A DNA stretch of 14,207 nt, from NCBI GenBank assembly GCA_050699035.1, contig JBOHDE010000090.1, positions 1 to 14,207 of the forward strand, read 5' to 3'. The stretch comes from WHTB01 sp050699035 (GTDB taxonomy: Bacteria > Actinomycetota > Actinomycetes > Propionibacteriales > Nocardioidaceae). Positions 8,925-14,207 of this stretch are shown in pieces. Every line of letters begins with the position of its first letter. Within the stretch, counting starts at the first letter, position 1. The notes under the pieces were generated by a model, which searched no databases, was not told where the DNA came from, and saw only the letters and a list, made by a program, of their open reading frames with translations. Made by a program: the position numbers and the translations under genes.

Positions 8925-10259
8925 ATGACGCAGCGGCTGGTGGTCATCGGTGGCGACGCGGCGGGGATGACGGCGGCGAGCCGGGCCAAGCGGCTCCGTG
9001 GCGACGCGCTCGACGTGGTCGTGCTCGAGCAGGGCCGCTTCACATCGTACTCCGCCTGCGGGATCCCGTACTGGGTGGGCGGTGAGATCGGGTCGGTCGA
9101 CGACCTGGTCGTACGGAGCCCGGAGGAGCACCGGCGCAACGGCATCGACGTACGCCTGGACTCCCGTGCCACCGGCATCGACCTCGACCGCTGCGAGGTC
9201 GCCGTCGACGGGTCCGACCCGGTCGGCTTCGACCGGCTGCTGATCGCCACCGGCGCGACCCCGATCCGGCCACCACTGCTGGGTCTCGACGCCCCCAACG
9301 TGCACGGCGTGCAGACGCTCACCGACGGTGCCCGGCTGATCGACGGTCTGAGCGACGAGCCGGGCCGGGCCGTGGTGATCGGTGCCGGTTACATCGGGAT
9401 CGAGATGGCCGAGGCCCTGGTCCGCCGGCGCTACGACGTGACCGTGGTCGACCGGGGCGCGCAGCCGATGAGCACGCTCGACGCCGACCTCGGCGCGCTG
9501 GTCGCCGACGCGATGGAGGGCCTGGGCATCGACGTCGAGTGCGACACGGCGGTGGAGTCGCTCGACCTCGACTCGGCCGGTCGGGTGACGGCGGTGCGTG
9601 CGGGCGGCCGGTCGTACGCGGCCGACCTGGTGGTGCTCGGCATCGGCGTTCGCCCCGCCGCCGAGATCGCCGCCGCGGCGGGGCTGCCGCTCGGAGATCG
9701 CGGCGGCATCAGGGTGAACGCGCGGATGGAGGTCGCCGACGGGGTGTACGCCGCCGGCGACTGCGTCGAGTCGTGGGACCGGGTGGCGCGACGCTGGGTG
9801 CATGTGCCGCTCGGCACTCACGCCAACAAGCAGGGGCTCGTCGCGGGGCTGCGGATCGCCGGCGAGGACGCGGAGTTCCCCGGCATCCTGAAGACCGCGA
9901 TCAGCAAGGTGTGTGACCTCGAGGTGGCGCGCACCGGGCTCGGGTCGGACGAGGCGGCGGAGCTGGGGTACGACGTGGTCGCGGCGACGATCGAGACCAC
10001 GACGCAGGCCGGCTACATGCCGGACACCCGGCCGATGACCGTGAAGCTGCTCGCGGACCGGCCCACCGGTCGGCTGCTGGGCGCCCAGATCGTCGGTCGT
10101 GAGGGCTCGGCGATCCGGATCGACACCTGCGCCACGGCACTGTGGGCCGGGCTCACGGTGCACGAGGTGATGATGAGCGACCTCGGCTACGCGCCGCCGT
10201 TCTCCAGCGTCTGGGACCCGGTCCAGGTGGCCGCTCGCAAGGTCGTGGAGCAGCTCTGA
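8925..10259 (+). CDS. CoA-disulfide reductase/NADH oxidase-like flavoprotein
   Basis: 444-residue pyridine nucleotide-disulfide oxidoreductase of the single-cysteine group (CoA-disulfide reductase, NADH oxidase/peroxidase, persulfide reductase). The N-terminal FAD loop is VVIGGDAAGMTAAS, the redox cysteine is Cys45 in SYSACGIPYW, the NAD(P)H Rossmann loop is VIGAGYIGIEMAEAL (151-165), the second FAD motif is YAAGDC (275-280), and the C-terminal dimerisation domain ends with LGYAPPFSSVWDPV. It lacks the CxxxxC pair of glutathione- and mycothione-reductase types, so chemistry should go through a sulfenic acid or mixed disulfide at Cys45. Likely cytosolic and concerned with thiol redox balance; the exact substrate is not determinable. 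It is separated from the methyltransferase by the palindromic element. Confidence 0.9.
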   Translation: MTQRLVVIGGDAAGMTAASRAKRLRGDALDVVVLEQGRFTSYSACGIPYWVGGEIGSVDDLVVRSPEEHRRNGIDVRLDSRATGIDLDRCEVAVDGSDPVGFDRLLIATGATPIRPPLLGLDAPNVHGVQTLTDGARLIDGLSDEPGRAVVIGAGYIGIEMAEALVRRRYDVTVVDRGAQPMSTLDADLGALVADAMEGLGIDVECDTAVESLDLDSAGRVTAVRAGGRSYAADLVVLGIGVRPAAEIAAAAGLPLGDRGGIRVNARMEVADGVYAAGDCVESWDRVARRWVHVPLGTHANKQGLVAGLRIAGEDAEFPGILKTAISKVCDLEVARTGLGSDEAAELGYDVVAATIETTTQAGYMPDTRPMTVKLLADRPTGRLLGAQIVGREGSAIRIDTCATALWAGLTVHEVMMSDLGYAPPFSSVWDPVQVAARKVVEQL

Positions 10260-10286
10260 CCGGAGGCACCCGTCGACTCCGGTGCC
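10260..10286 (+). terminator. Possible terminator with two alternative stems
   Basis: Immediately after the reductase stop, CCGGAG (10260-10265) can pair with CTCCGG (10277-10282), or GGCACC (10265-10270) with GGTGCC (10281-10286). The two stems share bases and exclude each other. A weak terminator or attenuator ahead of fba is plausible; there is no T-run. Confidence 0.35.
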
Positions 10287-10340
10287 GCGTCCGCGCCATA
10301 CTGTGGACTCCGAAAACCTGCGACCCCGCTGCTGTGCCCG

Positions 10341-10355
10341 AGGAGCTTTCCGATG
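10341..10355 (+). promoter_or_regulatory. Ribosome binding site of fba
   Basis: AGGAG at 10341-10345 is 7 nt ahead of ATG 10353 and fixes the start. A possible -10 box, CATACT (10297-10302), lies about 50 nt upstream, suggesting that fba has a promoter of its own with a conventional leader. Confidence 0.6.
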
Positions 10356-11384
10356 CCCATTGCGAGTCCCGAGGTCTACGCCGAGATGCTCGACAAGGCG
10401 AAGCGCGACCACTTCGCGTACCCCGCCATCAACGTGACCTCGTCGCCGACCCTCCACGCCGCGTTGCGCGGGTTCTCCGACGCCGGCAGCGACGGCATCG
10501 TCCAGGTGTCGACCGGCGGCGCGGACTACCTGTCGGGGTCGACGGTGAAGAACATGGTGACCGGGTCGGTCGCGTTCGCGGCGTACGCGCGCGAGGTTGC
10601 CAAGAGCTACCCCGTCAACGTCGCCCTGCACACTGACCACTGCCCGAAGGACAAGCTGGACGGCTTCGTCCGGCCGCTGCTGGAGATCTCGCGGGAGCGA
10701 GTGGCCGCCGGGGAGGAGCCGCTGTTCCAGTCGCACATGTGGGACGGCAGCGCCGTACCCCTGGACGAGAACCTCGCCATCGCCGAGGAGCTGCTGGCGG
10801 CTGCGGCCGCCGCCAAGATCATCCTGGAGATCGAGGTCGGCGTGGTCGGCGGCGAGGAGGACGGCATCGTCGGCGCGATGGACGACAAGCTCTACACGAC
10901 ACCGGAGGACGCGCTGGCGACGGCCGAGGCGCTGGGCACCGGCGAGCAGGGCCGCTACCTGACCGCACTGACGTTCGGCAACGTGCACGGCGTCTACAAG
11001 CCGGGCAACGTCAAGCTGCGGCCCGAGATCCTGCGTGACGCACAGCAGGCGGTGGCGGGCAAGCTCGGCCTGGCCGACGACGCGCGGCCGTTCGACCTGG
11101 TGTTCCACGGCGGCTCCGGCTCGTCCGCGGAGGAGATCTCGGCCGCCGTCGACTACGGCGTGGTGAAGATGAACGTCGACACCGACACGCAGTACGCCTT
11201 CACCCGGGCCGTGGCGGCGCACATGTTCGCGGGCTACGACAAGGTGCTCAAGGTGGACGGCGAGGTCGGCGACAAGAAGACCTACGACCCGCGGTCCTGG
11301 GGCAAGGCCGCCGAGGCGTCGATGGCGGCCCGGGTCGTGGAGGCCTGCCAGAACCTCCGGTCCGCCGGCACCACCGTCTCCTGA
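10353..11384 (+). CDS. fba: Class II fructose-bisphosphate aldolase
   Basis: Zinc-dependent cytosolic aldolase that interconverts fructose 1,6-bisphosphate with dihydroxyacetone phosphate and glyceraldehyde 3-phosphate in glycolysis and gluconeogenesis. At 343 residues it is the usual length. ALHTDHCP (91-98) holds catalytic Asp95 and zinc ligand His96, EIEVGVVGGEEDG (159-171) holds the conserved glutamates, GNVHGVYKPGNV (209-220) holds zinc ligand His212, FHGGSGSS (251-258) holds zinc ligand His252, and NVDTDTQYAF is the phosphate-binding and class IIA signature region. The gene is commonly found near the DUF3151 gene in actinobacteria; here the two are split by the palindrome-flanked nuclease cassette. 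The TGA lies 4 nt before palindrome copy 1. Confidence 0.97.
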   Translation: MPIASPEVYAEMLDKAKRDHFAYPAINVTSSPTLHAALRGFSDAGSDGIVQVSTGGADYLSGSTVKNMVTGSVAFAAYAREVAKSYPVNVALHTDHCPKDKLDGFVRPLLEISRERVAAGEEPLFQSHMWDGSAVPLDENLAIAEELLAAAAAAKIILEIEVGVVGGEEDGIVGAMDDKLYTTPEDALATAEALGTGEQGRYLTALTFGNVHGVYKPGNVKLRPEILRDAQQAVAGKLGLADDARPFDLVFHGGSGSSAEEISAAVDYGVVKMNVDTDTQYAFTRAVAAHMFAGYDKVLKVDGEVGDKKTYDPRSWGKAAEASMAARVVEACQNLRSAGTTVS

Positions 11385-11388
11385 CCCA

Positions 11389-11457
11389 ACTTCACCCCCC
11401 GAACCGACATTTTCGGGGTCGTTCGCGCCCGGAAACTGTCGGTTCGGGGGGTGAAGT
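11389..11457. repeat. 69-bp palindrome, copy 1
   Basis: Arms 11389-11414 and 11432-11457 pair over 26 positions with one mismatch, the outer 21 being perfect; the loop is 17 nt and has further G/C pairing. Ends are ACTTCACC and GGTGAAGT, with GACA and TGTC inside. It starts 4 nt after the fba stop. It may act as a terminator, but a second copy 1.1 kb downstream shows that it is a repeat family rather than a site-specific structure. Confidence 0.9.
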
Positions 11458-11516
11458 GTGGGCGAGGCTGTGGATGACGCGAGCGCGGGTACGCCAGTCG
11501 GCGGCACCCTGGTCGG

Positions 11517-12518
11517 ATGAGCGAGGACGCCGATCTGCTGAGCACGCTCCACGGTGGTGTGTTCACGGCTGCCGAGGCGGCTCTCGCCGGCTACAGCGAG
11601 CGCCAGATCCGCTGGCGAGTCGACTCGTGTCGTTGGCGTCGGCTGCGCCGCGGCATCTTCTGCGTGGCCCGCGTCTTTGACGACAGCGACGGCCCGGGCC
11701 GCATGCGCCTGCAGCTGAACGCCGCCCTGCTCGCGTCACCTCGCGCGGTGGTGAGCCACTACAGCGCGGGCCGGGCGTTCGGTTGGCCGTTCCTCGGGTC
11801 GTGGGACGCTCGGCCGTGGCTGACGATCGACCGCGGCGACACCAGCCGCACGCCGGTCCATCGGTCGACCTGGGTGATCGAGTCCGCTGGGCTGCCGGCC
11901 GAACACGTCGTGACGCGGGACGGCCTGACTGTTACCAGCGGTCCTCGGACCGCGGTCGACTTGGCGCGTCATCTCCCGGTGAAGGAGGGGTTGGTGTGCG
12001 TCGACGCCGCGCTGCACCTCGGCGACGTCACGCCGGACGGTCTGGCCGCGGTGGTTGCCTACTGCGAGAACTGGCCGGGCATCCGCCGCGCCCGCAAGGT
12101 CGTCGACCTCGCCGACGGACGGTCGGAGTCGCCCTACGAGACCGTCGCCCGGCTGCACGCCTACCGCCTTGGCTTCGGGTTGGAGCCGCAGGCCTGGATG
12201 TACGACGAGCATGGCTGCATCGGCCGGACCGACCTGCGAATCGGTCGACATCATGCCGTCCTCGAGATCGACGGTGATGTCAAGTACGCCGCCGACGCAC
12301 CGAACGACGTACTTCTGCTGGAGAAGCAGCGACACGAACGTGCCGAGCGGGCCGGCATCGCGATGGGCCGCCTTTCCACCACCCAGGCCGATGACCCGGT
12401 GGCGGTCGAGCGGTGCGTGCAGCTCACCTGCTCCCGAGCGGCCGCGATGGCCACCGCGGCGGGTGGGCGCATCACCGGGTACTTCGGACCGCCACCGGCG
12501 TGGGTCCGCGCCGCCTGA
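11517..12518 (+). CDS. AbiEi-like winged-helix protein fused to a PD-(D/E)XK (DUF559/Vsr-like) nuclease domain
   Basis: 333 residues. The N-terminus (about 1-50) looks like the winged helix of AbiEi-family antitoxins: GGVFTAAEAALAGYS, then a basic recognition stretch RWRRLRRGIF. A middle region has the family phrase GPRTAVDLAR (142-151). The C-terminal third carries a restriction-endonuclease-like core: E204 and E208 in SESPYET, D239 in RTDLRI, E250/D252/K256 in LEIDGDVKY, then EKQRHERAERAG (269-280). All presumed catalytic residues are present, so it should be an active DNA- or RNA-cleaving enzyme, though the function of this actinobacterial family is not known to me. No AbiEii toxin partner is beside it. 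The start at ATG 11517 is the only in-frame candidate after a stop at 11475, with a poor ribosome site. It is bracketed by two palindromes, suggesting arrival as a unit between fba and DUF3151. Confidence 0.75.
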   Translation: MSEDADLLSTLHGGVFTAAEAALAGYSERQIRWRVDSCRWRRLRRGIFCVARVFDDSDGPGRMRLQLNAALLASPRAVVSHYSAGRAFGWPFLGSWDARPWLTIDRGDTSRTPVHRSTWVIESAGLPAEHVVTRDGLTVTSGPRTAVDLARHLPVKEGLVCVDAALHLGDVTPDGLAAVVAYCENWPGIRRARKVVDLADGRSESPYETVARLHAYRLGFGLEPQAWMYDEHGCIGRTDLRIGRHHAVLEIDGDVKYAADAPNDVLLLEKQRHERAERAGIAMGRLSTTQADDPVAVERCVQLTCSRAAAMATAAGGRITGYFGPPPAWVRAA

Positions 12519-12522
12519 GGTG

Positions 12523-12591
12523 ACTTCACCCACCCAACCGACAGTTTCGGGGTCGATCGGGCCCGCAAAATGTCGGTTCGAGGGGTGAAGT
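12523..12591. repeat. 69-bp palindrome, copy 2
   Basis: Same length as copy 1 and identical at 61 of 69 positions, in direct alignment without gaps. Arms 12523-12548 and 12566-12591 pair at 21 of 26 positions, so this copy is more decayed. It starts 4 nt after the nuclease stop, the same spacing copy 1 has from the fba stop, and ends 17 nt before the DUF3151 start, close to its ribosome site. Confidence 0.9.
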
Positions 12592-12608
12592 CGGGGAGGA
12601 TGGTCAGC

Positions 12609-13013
12609 ATGACGAACCTGCTGCCCGAACCCGCTGACACGCTGCTGCCCGCCGACCCCGCCACCACCGAGCTCGCCGCCGGCACCGAGCCTGAGCAGGT
12701 CGTCCGCGCGCATCCCGAGTCGTCGCTGGTCTGGGCGACGCTGGCCGACGGCGCACTCGCGGACGGCCGTGACGTCGAGGGGTACGCCTACGCCCGGGTC
12801 GGCTACCACCGCGGTCTCGACGCGCTGCGCCGTAACGGCTGGAAGGGCCACGGCCCGGTGCCGTGGTCGCACGAGCCGAACCGCGGATTCCTGCGTGCGC
12901 TGGCGGCGCTGGCCACCGCGGCCGCCCGGATCGGCGAGGACCACGAGGCCGAGCGGTGTGCGACGTTCTTGCGCGACTCCAGCGCCGAGGCGGCCGACGA
13001 GCTCAGCCGCTGA
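12609..13013 (+). CDS. DUF3151 family protein
   Basis: 134-residue small soluble protein of an actinobacteria-specific family (M. tuberculosis Rv0360c group) with no established function. Conserved family features are the start LLPEPADTLLPADP, the helix phrase HPESSLVWATLAD, YAYARVGYHRGLDALRRNGW, and GPVPWSHEPNRGFLRAL near the C-terminus; the helical repeats look tetratricopeptide-like. ATG 12609 is chosen because GGAGGA ends 8 nt upstream and the LLPEP start follows at once; upstream in-frame starts would run into the palindrome. Typically encoded close to fba, as here apart from the inserted cassette. Its stop codon lies inside a short tandem repeat. Confidence 0.9.
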   Translation: MTNLLPEPADTLLPADPATTELAAGTEPEQVVRAHPESSLVWATLADGALADGRDVEGYAYARVGYHRGLDALRRNGWKGHGPVPWSHEPNRGFLRALAALATAAARIGEDHEAERCATFLRDSSAEAADELSR

Positions 13014-13033
13014 CTGGGCCGCTGACTGGGCCG
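13007..13033 (+). repeat. 12-bp tandem repeat across the DUF3151 stop codon
   Basis: CCGCTGACTGGG occurs at 13007-13018 and again at 13019-13030, followed by a partial CCG. The first copy contains the TGA stop of DUF3151 and the second repeats it in the same frame, as a slippage duplication would. Confidence 0.7.
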
Positions 13034-13040
13034 AAAGGCC
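13029..13040 (+). terminator. Small GNRA-capped hairpin after DUF3151
   Basis: GGCC-GAAA-GGCC forms a four-pair stem with a stable GAAA tetraloop 15 nt past the stop codon. It is short for a terminator and has no T-run. The remaining bases up to 13150 show no further clear structure. Confidence 0.3.
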
Positions 13041-13150
13041 GCGACCCCGGTATCGAAATCGTCCCCTGCTTCGACTCCGACACCGCGGCCGCGTGGCCCC
13101 ATACTTCCCGATTCCGCCCGGACCTACTGTCTCCAACCTGTCAATGGCCG

Positions 13151-13156
13151 TAACCT
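13151..13156 (+). promoter_or_regulatory. Putative -10 box of a leaderless promoter (regulator gene)
   Basis: TAACCT is followed by exactly 6 nt and ATG 13163, with no Shine-Dalgarno. This matches the leaderless pattern. No clear -35 is seen. Confidence 0.5.
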
Positions 13157-13162
13157 GCCACC

Positions 13163-14206
13163 ATGACTGGCCGAGCCGGACACCGAGGACCGCCTGTCAG
13201 CCGGCCGCGGTCGCAGGAGGAGCGCGTCGACCCGGTCGCGTACGGCTACCGGCTCCGCATGCTCGGCATCGACGCCCGGACCGAGCAGGTCTACCGGATG
13301 GTGCTACGCCACGACGGCGAACTGCTGGAGAGCCTCTGCGACCGGGTTGGCCGTCCGCTCGCCGAGGTCGGCCGCGAGGTGGGACGGCTGGTCGCGCAAC
13401 GGCTGGTCCGGGTCGACGGCGACGCCGTCCGGGCCGAGCCGCCGGACCTTGCGCTCGGTCGGCTCGTCGTCGAGCAGCAGCAGCGGCTGCAGGACGAGGA
13501 GCACGCGCTGGGCGCGGTCCGCGCCTCGATCAGCGACTACGTCCTCGACCATGCCAGCAACCGCGAGGGTGACTGGGAGCCGGTGGGGGTCGAGGCGATC
13601 GAGGTCGCCGACCTGATCTCGACCATGGAGACCCTGCTGCACAACAGCACGGGCGAGATGCTGTTCATGCGCCCCGACCAGTGGAACCTGCCGACCGGCA
13701 TCCGGATGGACCGCATCGTGGTCGACGCCCTGCGGGAGGGTCGGACCTCCCGGGTCATCTACCCCGACCTGATCCGCGACCAGCGGCCGCAGATGGTGAC
13801 GGCGCGGGCGCACGCCGGTGAACAGCTCCGCGTGCTGCCGGCCGTACCCATCCGGCTGGCCGTCTTCGGCGACGTCGCAGCCGTACTCCCCGAGCACTTC
13901 GACCGCACCGAGGGCCGCCGCCTGGTGGTCCGCCATCCGGCGCTCGTGCGTGCGTTGCGGGACCTGTTCGAGTTCCAGTGGGGGCGCGGGATGGCGCTGC
14001 CCGGCCTTGGCGCGACCGCGGTGACCGACGAGCACCGGCGGCTGCTGGAGATGCTGGCGGCCGGGTCGAAGGACGAGCAGATGGCGCGGGCGCTCGACAT
14101 GTCACTGCGTACCGTCCGGCGGCGGGTGGCCGCGCTGCTGGTCGAGCTCGGCATCACGTCCCGCTTCCAGGCCGGTGTCGAGGCCGTACGCCGGGGCTGG
14201 CTCTAG
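13163..14206 (+). CDS. Two-HTH transcriptional regulator (TrmB-like N-terminus, LuxR-like C-terminus)
   Basis: 347-residue DNA-binding protein. After a polar lead (1-25), a winged-helix region resembling TrmB proteins covers about 34-100 (LGIDARTEQVYRMVL ... VGREVGRLVAQRLVRVDG), followed by a helical coiled segment (about 100-130). The centre (about 145-270) resembles a phospholipase-D-like or sugar-sensing fold without visible HKD catalytic motifs, probably a ligand or dimer module. The C-terminus (about 287-347) is a LuxR/GerE-type helix-turn-helix with MLAAGSKDEQMARALDMS and RTVRRRVAALL. There is no receiver domain or phosphorylation Asp, so it is not a typical response regulator. Such two-HTH proteins are common in actinomycetes and often unlinked to obvious targets. 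TAG 14204-14206 ends one base before the window end. The ligand and target genes are unknown. Confidence 0.85.
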   Translation: MTGRAGHRGPPVSRPRSQEERVDPVAYGYRLRMLGIDARTEQVYRMVLRHDGELLESLCDRVGRPLAEVGREVGRLVAQRLVRVDGDAVRAEPPDLALGRLVVEQQQRLQDEEHALGAVRASISDYVLDHASNREGDWEPVGVEAIEVADLISTMETLLHNSTGEMLFMRPDQWNLPTGIRMDRIVVDALREGRTSRVIYPDLIRDQRPQMVTARAHAGEQLRVLPAVPIRLAVFGDVAAVLPEHFDRTEGRRLVVRHPALVRALRDLFEFQWGRGMALPGLGATAVTDEHRRLLEMLAAGSKDEQMARALDMSLRTVRRRVAALLVELGITSRFQAGVEAVRRGWL

Positions 14207-14207
14207 G

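Noticed and set aside
8688..11552. A 954-codon open frame on the minus strand across the reductase and aldolase genes
   Set aside because: It runs antisense to two well-recognised genes (flavoprotein, fba), its translation is low-complexity Arg/His/Gly/Val-rich, and it crosses both kinds of palindromic element. It is a GC-rich shadow frame.
11389..12591. CRISPR array or integron-type cassette
   Set aside because: There are only two repeats 1.1 kb apart with no regular spacers, no cas or integrase gene, and no attC-type features.
12570..12608. Upstream start for DUF3151 at 12570
   Set aside because: It would translate the right arm of palindrome copy 2; ATG 12609 has a proper GGAGGA site and the family N-terminus.
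11736..13136. A 466-codon minus-strand open frame over the nuclease and DUF3151 genes
   Set aside because: It is antisense to both genes and has no recognisable motif; long antisense frames are expected at this GC content.
13041..13150. Small gene or structured RNA between DUF3151 and the regulator
   Set aside because: No open frame with a ribosome site and only a weak 5-bp inverted repeat (TCGAA/TTCGA); nothing supportable.

Overview
High-GC actinobacterial chromosome segment. Gene content and order (clpB, Eis-like acetyltransferase, class E-type sortase, pyrE, DedA, SpoU methylase, class II fba, DUF3151) and start codons placed 6-7 nt after TANNNT boxes (leaderless promoters) suggest Actinomycetia, probably Nocardioidaceae or a close relative; the family-level placement is inference. 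No RNA genes, CRISPR arrays, transposase or prophage genes are visible. No gene-free stretch exceeds 300 bases.

Layout. 1-3446 (+): the 3' three quarters of clpB, then a membrane protein with two related four-helix domains joined by a Pro/Gln/Gly/Tyr-rich linker that is interrupted by a 100-N assembly gap. 3448-3491: a long hairpin between convergent genes. 3495-6066 (-): a PLP aminotransferase and, upstream of it, an Eis-family N-acetyltransferase. 6181-8752 (+): sortase, pyrE, DedA membrane protein and SpoU-type RNA methyltransferase, packed with overlaps or short gaps. 8750-8914: a 165-bp near-symmetric palindromic element with perfect 14-bp terminal inverted repeats. 8925-11384 (+): a CoA-disulfide-reductase-like flavoprotein and class II fructose-bisphosphate aldolase. 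11389-12591: a cassette in which two 69-bp palindromes (61/69 identical) bracket one gene, an AbiEi-like winged-helix protein fused to a PD-(D/E)XK nuclease-like domain. 12609-14206 (+): DUF3151 and a TrmB/LuxR two-HTH regulator, complete one base before the window ends.

Most of the window is housekeeping: protein disaggregation, pyrimidine synthesis, glycolysis, RNA modification, envelope work. The accessory signals are the two kinds of palindromic element. The 165-bp element sits at the methyltransferase/reductase junction so precisely that the upstream stop codon and the downstream -10 box overlap its ends. The 69-bp palindromes frame a solitary nuclease-like gene between fba and DUF3151. 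That palindrome/nuclease/palindrome unit is the best candidate for an undescribed system. A second theme is the repeated use of leaderless promoters, seen at four genes.
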